Source of the DNA: an uncultured Prevotella sp.
GTDB lineage: Bacteria; Bacteroidota; Bacteroidia; Bacteroidales; Bacteroidaceae
DNA length: 49,875 bases
NCBI GenBank assembly: GCA_905234265.1
Contig: CAJOHJ010000004.1
Location: 1-49,875, forward strand
Reading direction: 5' to 3'
Notes under the pieces: generated by a model
Told to the model about the DNA's origin: nothing
The model's database searches: none
The model's input: only the letters and a program-made list of their open reading frames with translations
In this document: positions 9,394 to 19,554 of the stretch, piece after piece
Layout of the letters: every line of letters starts with the position of its first letter
Numbering within the stretch: the stretch's first letter is position 1
Position numbers and translations under genes: made by a program

Positions 9394-12300
9394 CTAATCC
9401 ATCTTGATGCTGAGTCCGAGGCCTTTCAATTCATGCAACAGCACATTGAGTGACTCTGGAATGCCGGGAGTCGGCATCGGGTCGCCCTTGACAATGGCCT
9501 CGTAAGCCTTGGCACGGCCTACGACGTCGTCGGACTTGATGGTGAGAATCTCCTGAAGCACGTGGCTGGCACCGAAGGCTTCCAATGCCCAGACCTCCAT
9601 CTCACCGAAACGCTGGCCACCGAACTGAGCCTTACCGCCGAGAGGCTGCTGCGTAATCAGAGAGTACGGGCCTATGGAACGTGCGTGCATCTTGTCCTCT
9701 ACCATGTGGCCGAGCTTAAGGAAGTAGGTGATGCCCACCGTTGCAGGCTGGTCGAACTTCTCGCCGGTCTCACCATCGTAAAGGTGGGTAGAGCAGAGGC
9801 GCGGCAGGCCGGCCTTGTCGGTCCACTCTGCAAGGTCTTCAAGCTTGGCTCCGTCGAAGATTGGAGTGGCAAACTTCACGCCGAGGCGCTTGCCGGCAGC
9901 ACCGAGGATGGCTTCGAATATCTGGCCGAGGTTCATTCGGGAAGGCACGCCCAGAGGGTTGAGCACCAAGTCGACAGGGCGTCCGTCTTCAAGGAACGGC
10001 ATGTCCTCCTGGCGTACTACCTTCGACACGATACCCTTGTTGCCGTGACGGCCGGCGAGCTTGTCGCCGACGCCGATCTTGCGCTTCTTGGCAACGTAGA
10101 CCTTTGCCATCTGAAGAATGCCTGAGGGCAGCTCATCGCCGATGGTGATGGCAAACTTCTTGCGCTTGTTCTCTGCGTCAAGGAGCTTGTACTTCTTCAT
10201 GTAATTGATAATCAACTTGGCAATAAGCTCGTTCTTATGCTCGTCGTTGGTCCACTGGCCTACCTGGATATCACCATATTCAAGGTTCTTCAGGTTGGTC
10301 ATGGTGAACTTGGCGCCCTTGGAAATGATTTCTGCGCCAGTATAGTCTTTGACACCCATCGAGGTCTTGCCCTTGGTGAGAGTTATCAGCTTCTCAATGA
10401 GGATGTCCTTCAGGTCATCAAGCTTGGCCTCGTATTCCTCGTCTATCTTCTCCAGAATCTTCTTGTCCTGAAGTTTTGTCTGGCGGGTCTTCACCGCACG
10501 GGTGAATATCTTCTTGTCAATGATGACACCTGTCAGCGACGGATTAGCCTTCAGAGAAGAGTCCTTCACGTCGCCGGCCTTGTCGCCGAAGATGGCACGC
10601 AGCAGCTTTTCTTCCGGAGACGGGTCGCTCTCGCCCTTTGGAGAAATCTTACCGATGAGGATGTCGCCTGGCTCAACACGGGCACCGACGCGGATGACGC
10701 CGTTGTCGTCGAGGTCCTTGGTTGCCTCCTCGCTGACGTTAGGAATGTCGGCTGTAAACTCCTCGGCACCGCGCTTGGTCTCGCGGACATCCAGAGTATA
10801 CTCGTCGACGTGTACTGATGTAAGTATGTCTTCGCGGACAATGCGCTCGTTAAGTACGATGGCGTCCTCATAGTTGTATCCCTTCCATGGCATGTAAGCC
10901 ACCAGCAGGTTGCGGCCCAGGGCCAGCTCGCCGTTCTCTGTGGCATAGCCCTCGGTAAGTATGTCACCACGCTTCACACGCTGTCCCTTGTTGCAGATAG
11001 GACGCAGGTCAATCGTCATGTTCTGGTTTGTGCGGCGGAACTTTGGAATGCGATATTCCTTCAGGGCTGGCTCGAAGCTTACAAACTCCTCGTCCTCTGT
11101 GCGGTCGTAGAGAATGCGTATGGTCGTTGCGTCAACATAGTCGATGACGCCGTCGCCTTCTGCCGTTATCATCGTGCGTGAGTCCTCGCAGACCTGCTTC
11201 TCAATACCTGTTCCTACGATAGGAGCCTCGTTGTGAAGCAAAGGAACTGCCTGGCGCATCATGTTCGAACCCATCAGTGCACGGTGGGCGTCGTCGTGTT
11301 CCAGGAATGGAATCAGAGAAGCGGCAATAGATGCTATCTGCTGCGGCGACACGTCCATAAGGTCTACCTGCGTAGGAGGCACGACGGGGAAGTCGGCATC
11401 CTGACGGCACTTAACCACTGGGCGGATAAATGTTCCGTCATCGTTCAGCGGAGCATTGCCCTGGCCGATAACGTGGTCTTCTTCCTCCTCGGCGGTCAGG
11501 TAGACGATGTCGTCGTTGTTCAAGTTTGCAACACCGTTCTCTATCTTACGGTAGGGGGTCTCTATGAAGCCAAGCTCATTGATCTTTGCATAGACGCAAA
11601 GAGAAGAAATAAGTCCGATGTTCGGTCCTTCAGGACTCTCAATAGGACACAGACGACCGTAGTGGGTGTAGTGTACGTCACGAACCTCAAAGCCGGCACG
11701 CTCACGCGACAGGCCGCCAGGGCCAAGGGCTGACAGACGGCGCTTGTGGGTAACCTCTGCCAACGGGTTTGTCTGGTCCATGAACTGCGACAGCGGATTG
11801 GTGCCGAAGAATGAGTTGATGACACTTGAAATAGTCTTGGCATTGATAAGGTCTGTCGGTGAGAACACTTCGTTGTCACGGACATTCATGCGCTCACGGA
11901 TGGTACGGCTCATGCGTGCCAGACCAATGCTGAACTGGTTGCTGAGCTGCTCGCCGACAGTACGCACACGGCGGTTCGACAAGTGGTCGATATCGTCGAC
12001 AGATGCCTTGGAGTTGATAAGCTGTATGAGATATTTGATAATCTCGATGATATCCTCCTTGGTGAGTACGCGGACGTCAATATCTGTGTCAAGCCCCAGC
12101 TTCTTGTTAATACGGTAGCGGCCAACGTCGCCAAGGTCGTATCTCTTGTCGGAGAAGAACAGGTTCTGTATAACCTCGCGTGCAGAGGCATCGTCAGCAG
12201 GGTCTGCATTGCGCAGCTGGCGATAGATGTAAAGCACGGCCTCCTTCTCAGAGTTCGACGGGTCTTTCTGCAGTGTATTGAAAATAATAGAATAGTCTTG

Positions 12301-13206
12301 TGCGGCAGTCTCGTTCTTGTGGACAAGAATGGTCTGGGCACCACTCTCAAGGATGTCAAGCATGTTTTCTTCGGTGATTTCCGTCTCACGCTCCATGATA
12401 ACCTCATTGCGCTCGATGGAAACTACCTCGCCAGTATCCTCGTCGACAAAGTCCTCATTCCAGCTCTTCAGGACACGGGCGGCAAGCTTGCAGCCAATCA
12501 CTTCCTTCAGGGCCTTCTTGTTGACCTTCACTTCCTCAGCAAGGTCGAAGATGCGCAGGATGTCCTTGTCGGTTTCAAAACCGATGGCTCTCAAAAGGGT
12601 TGTAACAGGAAGCTTCTTCTTACGGTCAATGTAAGCATACATGACATTGTTTATGTCAGTGGCAAACTCTATCCACGAACCCTTGAAAGGAATGATACGT
12701 GCAGAATAGAGCAATGTGCCGTTGGCATGAACGTTCTGTCCGAAGAACACGCCAGGCGAACGGTGCAGCTGTGAGACAACAACACGCTCGGCGCCGTTGA
12801 TGACAAACGTTCCGTTGTATGTCATATACGGAATAGGGCCAAGGAAAACGTCTTGAATAACGGTGTCAAAGTCCTCATGGTCCGGGTCTGTACAATACAG
12901 CTTTAGCTTAGCCTTCAAGGGTACGCTATATGTCAGTCCGCGCTCCAGACATTCGTCGACGGTGTAGCGCGGCGGATCGATATAGTAATCCAGGAACTCA
13001 AGTACGAAATTGTTGCGCGTGTCAGTTATAGGGAAGTTTTCAGAAAACACCTTATACAGACCGTCGTTCTTGCGTTCCTCAGGCGGAGTGTCCAACTGTA
13101 AGAAGTCTTTGAATGACTTTAACTGGACATCGAGGAAATCAGGAAATGGCATCGGGTTCTTAACGTTGCCAAAGTTTACTCTGTTGTCTATTACTTTTGA
13201 AACCAT
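9394..13206 (-). CDS. rpoB: DNA-directed RNA polymerase subunit beta
   Basis: The beta subunit forms the other half of the RNA polymerase active-site cleft. The start chosen is the ATG at 13206, giving 1270 residues ([14 protein letters not shown]), the usual Bacteroidetes length. An in-frame ATG at 13299 would add 31 residues encoded by intergenic repeat sequence, so it is rejected. The rifampicin-binding cluster [19 protein letters not shown] is wild type at the usual Asp, His and Ser resistance positions. The C-terminal region ([20 protein letters not shown]) contacts beta-prime. It lies downstream of rplL across a structured 153-base spacer. Confidence 0.98.
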   Translation of the reverse strand: MVSKVIDNRVNFGNVKNPMPFPDFLDVQLKSFKDFLQLDTPPEERKNDGLYKVFSENFPITDTRNNFVLEFLDYYIDPPRYTVDECLERGLTYSVPLKAKLKLYCTDPDHEDFDTVIQDVFLGPIPYMTYNGTFVINGAERVVVSQLHRSPGVFFGQNVHANGTLLYSARIIPFKGSWIEFATDINNVMYAYIDRKKKLPVTTLLRAIGFETDKDILRIFDLAEEVKVNKKALKEVIGCKLAARVLKSWNEDFVDEDTGEVVSIERNEVIMERETEITEENMLDILESGAQTILVHKNETAAQDYSIIFNTLQKDPSNSEKEAVLYIYRQLRNADPADDASAREVIQNLFFSDKRYDLGDVGRYRINKKLGLDTDIDVRVLTKEDIIEIIKYLIQLINSKASVDDIDHLSNRRVRTVGEQLSNQFSIGLARMSRTIRERMNVRDNEVFSPTDLINAKTISSVINSFFGTNPLSQFMDQTNPLAEVTHKRRLSALGPGGLSRERAGFEVRDVHYTHYGRLCPIESPEGPNIGLISSLCVYAKINELGFIETPYRKIENGVANLNNDDIVYLTAEEEEDHVIGQGNAPLNDDGTFIRPVVKCRQDADFPVVPPTQVDLMDVSPQQIASIAASLIPFLEHDDAHRALMGSNMMRQAVPLLHNEAPIVGTGIEKQVCEDSRTMITAEGDGVIDYVDATTIRILYDRTEDEEFVSFEPALKEYRIPKFRRTNQNMTIDLRPICNKGQRVKRGDILTEGYATENGELALGRNLLVAYMPWKGYNYEDAIVLNERIVREDILTSVHVDEYTLDVRETKRGAEEFTADIPNVSEEATKDLDDNGVIRVGARVEPGDILIGKISPKGESDPSPEEKLLRAIFGDKAGDVKDSSLKANPSLTGVIIDKKIFTRAVKTRQTKLQDKKILEKIDEEYEAKLDDLKDILIEKLITLTKGKTSMGVKDYTGAEIISKGAKFTMTNLKNLEYGDIQVGQWTNDEHKNELIAKLIINYMKKYKLLDAENKRKKFAITIGDELPSGILQMAKVYVAKKRKIGVGDKLAGRHGNKGIVSKVVRQEDMPFLEDGRPVDLVLNPLGVPSRMNLGQIFEAILGAAGKRLGVKFATPIFDGAKLEDLAEWTDKAGLPRLCSTHLYDGETGEKFDQPATVGITYFLKLGHMVEDKMHARSIGPYSLITQQPLGGKAQFGGQRFGEMEVWALEAFGASHVLQEILTIKSDDVVGRAKAYEAIVKGDPMPTPGIPESLNVLLHELKGLGLSIKMD

Positions 13207-13221
13207 AAATGAATAATTATA

Positions 13222-13335
13222 GGGTCTTATAGATTTTATGGGTCGCATAAGACCCGTTGGAGATTGTTGTGGGCCACAGAAGACCCGTTGGAGACACAAA
13301 AAGGTTAAGAACCTCCTACTGGGAAGTCCTTAACC
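13222..13335. repeat. Hairpins and a 15-bp direct repeat between rplL and rpoB
   Basis: GGGTCTTAT (13222-13230) is complementary to ATAAGACCC (13247-13255). AAGACCCGTTGGAGA occurs twice, at 13249-13263 and 13280-13294. GGTTAAG (13303-13309) pairs with CTTAACC (13329-13335). In the direction of transcription these form a structured leader in front of rpoB. In E. coli the same gap holds an attenuator and an RNase III site; a similar role here is inference. Confidence 0.75.
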
Positions 13336-13359
13336 ATAGTCGTTAATATTAAGTCAAGC

Positions 13360-13740
13360 TTATTTGAGCTCAACAACGGCACCAGCCTCTTCGATAGCCT
13401 TCTTCAGGTTCTCAGCCTCGTCCTTAGACAGGCCTTCCTTCAGAGTGGAAGGAGCACCGTCAACGAGATCCTTAGCTTCCTTCAGGCCAAGACCGCAAGC
13501 TTCCTTAACGGCCTTTACAACCTGCAGCTTAGCGCCGCCAACTTCCTTCAGAACAACGTCGAAAGAAGACTTCTCCTCAGCAGCAGCGGCTTCACCGCCA
13601 GCAGCAGGACCGGCAGCAACAGCAACAGCGGCTGCAGCGGGCTCAATTCCATACTCGTCCTTCAGGACTGTTGCCAACTCTTGAACTTCTTTTACAGTGA
13701 GGTTTACTAACTCCTCAGCAATAGCTTTAATATCTGCCAT
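13360..13740 (-). CDS. rplL: 50S ribosomal protein L7/L12
   Basis: L7/L12 forms the flexible stalk of the large subunit that recruits translational GTPases. It has 126 residues with the typical three parts. These are an N-terminal dimerisation helix (about 1-35), an Ala/Gly-rich hinge (about 36-55), and a globular C-terminal domain containing [20 protein letters not shown]. It follows rplJ after 47 bases. The structured spacer downstream may lower rpoB relative to rplL, matching the higher copy number of the stalk protein. Confidence 0.98.
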   Translation of the reverse strand: MADIKAIAEELVNLTVKEVQELATVLKDEYGIEPAAAAVAVAAGPAAGGEAAAAEEKSSFDVVLKEVGGAKLQVVKAVKEACGLGLKEAKDLVDGAPSTLKEGLSKDEAENLKKAIEEAGAVVELK

Positions 13741-13787
13741 TTTATTTAAAATTTAATTGTTTTTAATGTTAATGTTAATTATCTCGC

Positions 13788-14303
13788 TTATTTGTTACGC
13801 TCAGCGATAGCGTCAAGCAGGCCATGTATCTTGCCACCGGCGTTCAGTCCAGAAACAACGTTCTTGACTGGCGACTGCAGCAGAGCCACAACATCGGCAA
13901 TAAGTTCGTTCTTGCTCTTGATGGAAACAAGTTCCTCCAGTTTGTCTGCACCTACGAAGAACCCTTCTTCAGCATAGGCAGCCTTGAGAGCAGGAATACC
14001 GTCTTTCTTATACTCTTTGAGAAGCTTTGCAGGCTGGTTGGCAGTCTGAGTGAACATAACTGCCGTGCTGCCCTTCAGGCTATCATAAAGAGGAGAAAAG
14101 TCTATTTCAGAAGCCTCAAAAGCCTTGTGCAGCAGAGTGTTCTTCACAACCACCATCTTGATGTCGTTCTTGAAGCACTTGCGACGCAGGTCGCTGGTCT
14201 TCTCGGCATTCAGTCCCGAAATATCGGTAAGGTAGAAGTGAGGATACTCCTTGAGCTTCTGTCCAAGTTCTACTACGATAGTATCTTTTAATTCCTTTTT
14301 CAT
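13788..14303 (-). CDS. rplJ: 50S ribosomal protein L10
   Basis: L10 anchors the L7/L12 stalk to 23S rRNA. The 171 residues align with the L10 family throughout, including an N-terminal RNA-binding portion (LTDISGLNAEKTSDLRR, VVVKNTLLHKAF) and a C-terminal helix that binds L7/L12 dimers. It follows rplA after only 32 bases. The long L10 autoregulatory leader known from E. coli therefore has no room here unless it overlaps rplA. Confidence 0.97.
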   Translation of the reverse strand: MKKELKDTIVVELGQKLKEYPHFYLTDISGLNAEKTSDLRRKCFKNDIKMVVVKNTLLHKAFEASEIDFSPLYDSLKGSTAVMFTQTANQPAKLLKEYKKDGIPALKAAYAEEGFFVGADKLEELVSIKSKNELIADVVALLQSPVKNVVSGLNAGGKIHGLLDAIAERNK

Positions 14304-14335
14304 TTTACTAAACTTTTACGAGTTATTCAACTGAT

Positions 14336-15004
14336 TTAGGATCTACCTTGATTAGTGCTGGAGATAAAGATACTCTTCATGTATGTACCCTTGGCAGCCG
14401 ACGGCTTAAGCTTGATGATTGTCTGCAAGAACTCCTTGGCATTCTCATAAATCTGCTGAGGAGTAAATGTAACCTTGCCGATAGAGGTATGCACGATACC
14501 AGCCTTGTCGACCTTGAAGTCAATCTTACCCTGCTTAACTTCCTTCACTGCCTTTGCAATGTCCATAGTAACCGTACCGCTCTTGGGGTTAGGCATCAGG
14601 CCGCGCGGACCGAGAATACGTCCGAGAGGGCCAAGCTTACCCATGCACGACGGCATGGTAATAATCACATCAACATCAGTCCAACCCTGCTTAATCTTGT
14701 CGATATACTCGTCAAGACCAACATAGTCGGCACCAGCTTCCTTGGCGGCTTCTTCCTGATCAGGAGTACACAGAGCCAACACGCGTGTAACCTTACCAGT
14801 ACCGTTCGGCAGCGACACAACGCCACGAACCATCTGGTTAGCCTTACGCGGATCAACTCCCAAGCGTACGTCGATATCTACAGAAGCTTCGAACTTTGTA
14901 GTGGTGATTTCCTTCACCAGCTCTGCAGCTTCTTTCAAAGAGTATGCTTTCCCTGCTTCAACCTTATCAGCTACCAACTTTTGATTTTTTGTCAGTTTAC
15001 TCAT
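14336..15004 (-). CDS. rplA: 50S ribosomal protein L1
   Basis: L1 forms the mobile stalk near the E site and in many bacteria represses its own operon. The 222 residues are slightly short for the family (about 230) but complete. The signature [14 protein letters not shown] and the segment [16 protein letters not shown] are present. It is 14 bases downstream of rplK, so the two are surely co-transcribed and probably translationally coupled. Confidence 0.97.
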   Translation of the reverse strand: MSKLTKNQKLVADKVEAGKAYSLKEAAELVKEITTTKFEASVDIDVRLGVDPRKANQMVRGVVSLPNGTGKVTRVLALCTPDQEEAAKEAGADYVGLDEYIDKIKQGWTDVDVIITMPSCMGKLGPLGRILGPRGLMPNPKSGTVTMDIAKAVKEVKQGKIDFKVDKAGIVHTSIGKVTFTPQQIYENAKEFLQTIIKLKPSAAKGTYMKSIFISSTNQGRS

Positions 15005-15018
15005 TTTTCTAATTGAAG

Positions 15019-15435
15019 TTATTTGTTATTTATACTACGAGCAGTACCGGCAATAAGCTTCATGGCAGACTCAACCGTAAAGCAGTTAAGGTCAGCCATC
15101 TTGTCCTCAGCGATGGCACGCACCTGATCCCAGGTAACGCTTGCCACCTTCTTGCGGTTAGGCTGGGCAGAGCCACCCTTCACCTTTGCTGCTTCCATGA
15201 GCTGTACAGCAGCAGGAGGAGTCTTGATAACGAAGCTAAAAGACTTGTCTGCATAGTAAGTAATAACGACAGGAAGAATCTTGCCTGCCTTATCTTGGGT
15301 TCTGGCGTTGAACTCTTTGCAGAATCCCATAATATTGATACCCTTAGAACCCAAAGCAGGTCCTACTGGGGGAGAGGGATTCGCAGCGCCACCTTTAATC
15401 TGTAATTTGATTAATCCAGCAACTTCTTTAGCCAT
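15019..15435 (-). CDS. rplK: 50S ribosomal protein L11
   Basis: L11 is part of the GTPase-associated centre, binds the 23S rRNA L11-binding region and is needed for RelA-type stringent signalling. It has 138 residues, with the N-terminal signature [20 protein letters not shown] and the C-terminal rRNA-binding domain ending in the AGTARS motif. The 115-base gap to nusG holds a GGTGTA/TACACC hairpin (15511-15533), the likely place for an L1 feedback site. That is inference from position only. Confidence 0.97.
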   Translation of the reverse strand: MAKEVAGLIKLQIKGGAANPSPPVGPALGSKGINIMGFCKEFNARTQDKAGKILPVVITYYADKSFSFVIKTPPAAVQLMEAAKVKGGSAQPNRKKVASVTWDQVRAIAEDKMADLNCFTVESAMKLIAGTARSINNK

Positions 15436-15550
15436 TTCTGTTAATAATAATTTTTATTGTTATATAAGCCTTTCGAGTGGAAGCCTCGTCAGAGCCGTAT
15501 ATATAAATAAGGTGTACCGTAACAAATTACACCATATTTTCCTTTTGTTC

Positions 15551-16099
15551 CTATTCTTTCTCCACCTGAGTGAAAGAAAGCTCCAGAGGTGTCTTTCTTC
15601 CGAAAATCTTAACCATCACCTTCAGCTTGTGCTTCTCGGCATTAACCTCCTCTATCACTCCGCTGAAGCCGCTGAACGGTCCGTCGGTAACCTTGACTGT
15701 TTCGTCTACCTGATAAGGAATGCTGACTTCTACATTCTCCACAGCGGTCTCCTCGGCAGTTCCGAGAATGCGGTTGATGTCAGCCTGTCTGACCTCCTGC
15801 GGGTAGTCCATTCCTCCGAGAAATCCCATCACGTTCGGTATGAAGCGCAGCATGTGTGCAACCTCACCCTGCAGGTCTGCCTGTACCAGTACATATCCCG
15901 GCAGGAAGAGCTTCTCCTTGACGACACGCTTGCCATTCTTCATCACGGCATACTTCTCCATAGGCAGCAGCACCTCGCCAACATGTCTGTCAAGCACATC
16001 GTTATGCTTCTTTGCAGCATCGATATACTCTTTCACCTTGACTTCCTTGCCACTGACGGAACGCAAGACGTACCATTTCATACCCGTAGTTTCTGCCAT
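15551..16099 (-). CDS. nusG: Transcription termination/antitermination factor NusG
   Basis: NusG binds the RNA polymerase clamp, suppresses pausing, and links polymerase to Rho or to the ribosome. The 182 residues show an N-terminal NGN domain beginning [20 protein letters not shown] and a C-terminal KOW domain starting [17 protein letters not shown]. It is in the universal secE-nusG-rplK order, 25 bases after secE. Confidence 0.97.
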   Translation of the reverse strand: MAETTGMKWYVLRSVSGKEVKVKEYIDAAKKHNDVLDRHVGEVLLPMEKYAVMKNGKRVVKEKLFLPGYVLVQADLQGEVAHMLRFIPNVMGFLGGMDYPQEVRQADINRILGTAEETAVENVEVSIPYQVDETVKVTDGPFSGFSGVIEEVNAEKHKLKVMVKIFGRKTPLELSFTQVEKE

Positions 16100-16124
16100 T
16101 TGCTAAGCTAACCGAATTATTAGA

Positions 16125-16313
16125 TTAATTGGGATAAATACCGCTCATTACCAACTGGAAGATTCTGTCCATTGCCCACACGACAACGGCAATAATCAGC
16201 GATGCCGACAAAACCACCACAGCACTCTGCGACAGTTCTGCAAACGTCGGCCACGTTGTCTTGTGTGCCAGCTCGTCATAACAAGCCTTACAATAATTGA
16301 TAAATCTCTTCAT
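16125..16313 (-). CDS. secE: Preprotein translocase subunit SecE
   Basis: SecE clamps the SecY channel in the inner membrane. The 62-residue form has a short amphipathic N-terminal part (about 1-25, YYDELAHKTTWP-like conserved segment) and a single membrane helix at about residues 28-52. This is the minimal single-helix form found outside enterobacteria. It lies between tRNA-Trp and nusG. Confidence 0.95.
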   Translation of the reverse strand: MKRFINYCKACYDELAHKTTWPTFAELSQSAVVVLSASLIIAVVVWAMDRIFQLVMSGIYPN

Positions 16314-16331
16314 CTCTGTTATTCTTTATAG

Positions 16332-16404
16332 CACGGGAAGGAGGACTCGAACCCACGACCCTCGGTTTTGGAGACCGATGCTCTACCAACTGAGCTATTC
16401 CCGT
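16332..16404 (-). tRNA. trnW: tRNA-Trp (anticodon CCA)
   Basis: A 73-base cloverleaf on the minus strand has acceptor stem ACGGGAA/TTCCCGT, D-arm AGCTCAGTTGGTAGAGC, anticodon CCA in loop CTCCAAA, T-loop TTCGAGT and discriminator G, as expected for Trp. CCA is not encoded. It lies between tuf and secE, so it should be processed out of the long operon transcript. Confidence 0.97.
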
Positions 16405-16442
16405 ATGAAAGCCCCCACCCGTGAGCGTCTTTGGCGTAGCAG

Positions 16443-16461
16443 ACTGAGGCTGAGCCTCAGT
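16443..16461 (-). other. Tight hairpin between tuf and tRNA-Trp
   Basis: ACTGAGGC and GCCTCAGT form a perfect 8-bp stem over a three-base loop, 12 bases after the tuf stop. There is no T-run, so full termination is unlikely. It is more likely a partial attenuator, a 3' end stabiliser for tuf mRNA, or an RNase processing element ahead of the tRNA. Confidence 0.65.
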
Positions 16462-16473
16462 TCACCCAGACTA

Positions 16474-17658
16474 TTAGTCCTCGAGCACCTCAGTGATCTG
16501 ACCAGAACCAACTGTGCGGCCACCTTCACGGATAGCGAAACGCAGACCCTGGTTCAGAGCAACAGCGTAGATGAGTTCTACGGTGATCTCAACGTTGTCG
16601 CCAGGCATAACCATCTCAACACCAGCGGGGAGAGTGATCTCACCTGTGCAGTCCATTGTGCGGAGATAGAACTGAGGACGATACTTGTTTCCGAATGGAG
16701 TGTGACGGCCACCCTCTTCCTTCTTCAAGACATAGATAGAAGCCTTGAACTTCTTGAAAGGCTTGATCTGTCCCGGATGGCAGAGCACCATACCACGCTT
16801 GATTTCGTTCTTGTCGATACCGCGGAGCAGCAGACCAACGTTATCACCAGCCTGGCCCTCGTCAAGAATCTTGCGGAACATCTCAACACCAGTAACGACA
16901 GACTTCTTGTCCTCACCGAGACCGAGCAGCTCAACTTCGTCACCAACGTGGATAACACCAGTCTCGATACGGCCTGTAGCAACAGTACCACGACCTGTGA
17001 TAGAGAAGACGTCCTCAACAGGCATCAAGAAAGGCTTGTCGGTAGCACGAGGAGGCTCCTGGATCCAAGTGTCGCAGGTGTCCATCAGCTCCATAACCTT
17101 GTTCTCCCACTTCTCAACACCGTTCAGAGCGCCGAGGGCAGAACCACGGATGATTGGGGTGTCGTCTTCGAACTCATACTGAGCGAGAATCTCCTGAACC
17201 TCCATCTCAACGAGCTCAAGCATCTCCTCATCCTCAACCATGTCGCACTTGTTCAGGAAGACAACCAGACGAGGAACGTTTACCTGACGAGCGAGCAGGA
17301 CGTGCTCACGAGTCTGAGGCATAGGACCGTCAGTAGCGGCAACAACGAGGATAGCACCATCCATCTGGGCAGCACCAGTAACCATGTTCTTCACATAGTC
17401 GGCGTGTCCCGGGCAGTCAACGTGAGCGTAGTGACGCAGCTTGGTCTCATACTCAACGTGAGCAGTGTTAATGGTGATACCACGCTCCTTCTCCTCAGGA
17501 GCATTGTCAATCTGGTCGAAAGACTTAACTTCAGAAAGACCTGCCTTAGCCAGCACAGTGGTGATAGCAGCGGTCAGAGTAGTCTTACCGTGGTCAACGT
17601 GACCGATAGTACCAATGTTTACGTGCGGTTTGGTGCGCACAAAATTCTCTTTAGCCAT
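16474..17658 (-). CDS. tuf: Translation elongation factor Tu
   Basis: EF-Tu delivers aminoacyl-tRNAs to the ribosomal A site in a GTP-dependent way. It has 394 residues, with P-loop GHVDHGKT at 19-26, then DCPGH, NKCD and SAL G-box motifs, and intact domains II and III ([19 protein letters not shown] in domain II). It is embedded between four upstream tRNA genes and tRNA-Trp, the same layout as tufB of E. coli. This is the only tuf seen in the window. Confidence 0.98.
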   Translation of the reverse strand: MAKENFVRTKPHVNIGTIGHVDHGKTTLTAAITTVLAKAGLSEVKSFDQIDNAPEEKERGITINTAHVEYETKLRHYAHVDCPGHADYVKNMVTGAAQMDGAILVVAATDGPMPQTREHVLLARQVNVPRLVVFLNKCDMVEDEEMLELVEMEVQEILAQYEFEDDTPIIRGSALGALNGVEKWENKVMELMDTCDTWIQEPPRATDKPFLMPVEDVFSITGRGTVATGRIETGVIHVGDEVELLGLGEDKKSVVTGVEMFRKILDEGQAGDNVGLLLRGIDKNEIKRGMVLCHPGQIKPFKKFKASIYVLKKEEGGRHTPFGNKYRPQFYLRTMDCTGEITLPAGVEMVMPGDNVEITVELIYAVALNQGLRFAIREGGRTVGSGQITEVLED

Positions 17659-17730
17659 AGCTGTTTTGTTTTATTGTTTTATTGTAATTGAATGTTTCGA
17701 CTTAAATCGTTTTACTTCATTAAAAAAAAG

Positions 17731-17802
<72 letters not shown>

Positions 17803-17873
17803 AATCATTGTTTCATCAGCCGCCTAAATTGTGCAGAAAACGTCTTTCCCACACTTTTCAAAATGCAGCTTTG

Positions 17874-17946
17874 AGCGGAAAACGGGGCTCAAACCCGCGA
17901 CCCCCAGCTTGGAAGGCTAGTGCTCTATCAACTGAGCTATTTCCGC
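17874..17946 (-). tRNA. trnG: tRNA-Gly (anticodon UCC)
   Basis: A 73-base cloverleaf has acceptor GCGGAAA/TTTCCGC, anticodon TCC in loop CTTCCAA, T-loop TTTGAGC and discriminator T. It corresponds to E. coli glyT in anticodon and position. Confidence 0.97.
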
Positions 17947-18028
17947 AAATTGAATTCGCGCCGCCCTTCGCCATTGCTTTTGTTCGCTGCCGGAAGCCAA
18001 CGCCAATTCTCTTCATCCTTAACGGAGG

Positions 18029-18111
18029 TGGGTGGTGATGGATTCGAACCACCGAAGTCGAAAGACAACAGATTTACAGTCTGCCCCATTTGGCCACTCT
18101 GGAAACCACCC
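18029..18111 (-). tRNA. trnY: tRNA-Tyr (anticodon GUA)
   Basis: An 83-base class II tRNA has acceptor GGGTGGT/ACCACCC, anticodon GTA in loop CTGTAAA, a long variable arm and discriminator A. It corresponds to E. coli tyrU in position. Confidence 0.97.
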
Positions 18112-18161
18112 TTCAGTATTTTGTTGCTTTTTGCGGCAAAGCCTCTGCCCGTCGCTTTCAG

Positions 18162-18235
18162 AGCCTCTTGTCGGATTCGAACCAACGACCCCGAGATTAC
18201 AAATCACGTGCTCTGGCCAACTGAGCTAAAGAGGC
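18162..18235 (-). tRNA. trnT: tRNA-Thr (anticodon UGU)
   Basis: A 74-base cloverleaf has acceptor GCCTCTT/AAGAGGC, anticodon TGT in loop TTTGTAA and T-arm GTTGGTTCGAATCCGAC. The anticodon stem contains one T-T mismatch at its centre. It is the first gene of the operon and the equivalent of E. coli thrU. Confidence 0.96.
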
Positions 18236-18245
18236 TTGCTCTAAG

Positions 18246-18285
18246 CATCCGCCCTCCAACGATATCTCAATCGGAAAGCGGATGC
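18246..18285. repeat. GCATCCGC inverted repeat at the tRNA-tuf operon start
   Basis: GCATCCGC (18246-18253) is perfectly complementary to GCGGATGC (18278-18285) across 24 bases. The promoter-proximal arm overlaps the last base of the -7 box, so it probably spans the transcription start. It may therefore act as DNA and not as an RNA hairpin. Confidence 0.7.
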
Positions 18286-18315
18286 AAAGGTAAGGATTAT
18301 TTTTTAATTACCAAA
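18285..18315 (-). promoter_or_regulatory. Promoter of the tRNA-tuf-secE-nusG-rpl-rpoBC operon
   Basis: TTTG (18315-18312), 19 bases, TACCTTTG (18292-18285) on the minus strand match the Bacteroidetes consensus exactly. The first transcribed bases GCATCCGCTTTC are identical to those behind the rpsU promoter. Confidence 0.88.
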
Positions 18316-18332
18316 TTTTTTTCTTCTTTTTT

Positions 18333-18632
18333 TTACCTGTCCCTCAATTTTTCCTTAAATTTCTGCAGTTGCACGCGCATAGTGTCTACGCACAGGTCGG
18401 TAGACTCCTCGAAGGTGTCGCTGGTTTTTTCAACGAAGAGAGTCTGCCCTGGCACGGTGACGGTCATGCTCACGACCTTGTTCTGTGCCGTTGCCGGCTT
18501 CACGAGTTTGCACTGCACGTCCACTTTCTGTATGTCCTCAAAGGTTTTCTCCAGTTTCGTGACTTTCTTGTCGATGAACTCCTGCAGCTTCTCGGTAGCG
18601 TCAAAATGAATGGCCTGAATTTTGATTTCCAT
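18333..18632 (-). CDS. hpf: Ribosome hibernation-promoting factor, short form
   Basis: HPF/RaiA-family proteins bind the 30S decoding region and inactivate ribosomes in stationary phase. The 99-residue protein has the single beta-alpha-beta-beta-beta-alpha fold pattern, starting MEIKIQAIHFDATEKLQEFI and ending in a Lys/Arg-rich helix. It lacks the C-terminal dimerisation domain of long HPF, so it should need another factor to form 100S dimers, if it does so at all. It follows xerC after 34 bases and is probably co-transcribed with it. Confidence 0.93.
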   Translation of the reverse strand: MEIKIQAIHFDATEKLQEFIDKKVTKLEKTFEDIQKVDVQCKLVKPATAQNKVVSMTVTVPGQTLFVEKTSDTFEESTDLCVDTMRVQLQKFKEKLRDR

Positions 18633-18666
18633 AGTTACCTCCTATTTTAAAGGGTTAGTTAAACGT

Positions 18667-19554
18667 TTAAGCCCTGGGATGGGCGTTTCTGTATACTTTG
18701 CTAAGTTGCTCGAAGGTGGTGTGCGTGTAGATTTCCGTCGTCGACACGCTTTCGTGGCCGAGCAGGCGGCGCACGCTTTCCAGCGAGGCGCCGTTGTTCA
18801 GCATGGCCGTTGCAAAGGTGTGGCGCAGCACGTGCGGCGACCGTTTCTTCTGTGTCGTCACCAGCGAGAGGCTCTGGGCAACTATGCGCTCCACGAGAGT
18901 CCTGCTCACGCGTTCGCCCTTGCTGCTGCAGAGCAGCGCCGCGGCGTCGGCCGACGGCAGTTCCGCCTTGGCAGCCTGATAGTCGCGGATGACGGCCTCG
19001 AGTTCTGCGCCAAAAGGCACTATGCGCTGCTTGTTGCGCTTGCCGGTCACCTTCAGCTGATGGTTCACGAAGTCCACGTCCTGATTGTCCAGCCCCACCA
19101 GCTCGGCAAGGCGCAGGCCACACTCATATAATATAATAATTATTGTACGCGCGAGGCACCCCTCGTATCCGTCGGGCCACATCAGTTCCGTGTCCAGCAG
19201 TCTGTCCATCTCCTCCTCCCTGAGAAACGACGGCAGCCGCTTCTGCTTCTTCGGCCCCACGACATTGTATGCCGGGTCCTTGTCAACAAGTCCTCGCGAC
19301 AGGGCATAGCGAAAAAAAGAACGCACGGCACTGAGCCGGTTGTTCACCGTCGATGCCATGTCGCCTTTGTCCATCATGCTCTCCATCCAGTCGCGGATGA
19401 CGTCGGAGTCCACGGTCTCCCACGAGAGCTGACCTTCACGACTTTCGAAATACTGTTGGAAGCCCCCCAGACTTTTGGCATAGCTGTCCACCGTCAGCGG
19501 CGAACGGTTACGCTCAAACCTCAAGTAGTCCAGAAAATCGTCTATTGTCACCAT
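18667..19554 (-). CDS. xerC: Tyrosine recombinase XerC
   Basis: This site-specific recombinase acts with a partner at the dif site to resolve chromosome dimers. The ATG at 19554 gives 295 residues, the usual length; a TTG seven codons upstream is less likely. The N-terminal SAM-like DNA-binding domain spans about residues 1-90. All catalytic residues are present: R148, K172, H241, R244, H267 and the nucleophile Y276 (in TTEIYTH). Housekeeping XerC is favoured over an integrase because of its length, its hpf neighbour and the absence of att-like repeats or cargo. Confidence 0.93.
   Translation of the reverse strand: MVTIDDFLDYLRFERNRSPLTVDSYAKSLGGFQQYFESREGQLSWETVDSDVIRDWMESMMDKGDMASTVNNRLSAVRSFFRYALSRGLVDKDPAYNVVGPKKQKRLPSFLREEEMDRLLDTELMWPDGYEGCLARTIIIILYECGLRLAELVGLDNQDVDFVNHQLKVTGKRNKQRIVPFGAELEAVIRDYQAAKAELPSADAAALLCSSKGERVSRTLVERIVAQSLSLVTTQKKRSPHVLRHTFATAMLNNGASLESVRRLLGHESVSTTEIYTHTTFEQLSKVYRNAHPRA

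Noticed and set aside
13207..13299. N-terminal extension of RpoB by 31 residues
   Set aside because: The extension is encoded by the repeat-rich spacer and is absent from the family; the ATG at 13206 gives the normal Bacteroidetes start.
18138..18169. Second tRNA fragment near tRNA-Thr(UGU)
   Set aside because: GCCTCT occurs again at 18141 but no T-arm or anticodon arm accompanies it, so it is chance similarity to the acceptor stem.
18667..19554. Integrase of a mobile element
   Set aside because: Length, catalytic pattern and the hpf neighbour fit housekeeping XerC. Although tRNA genes lie nearby, no duplicated tRNA end or cargo is seen.
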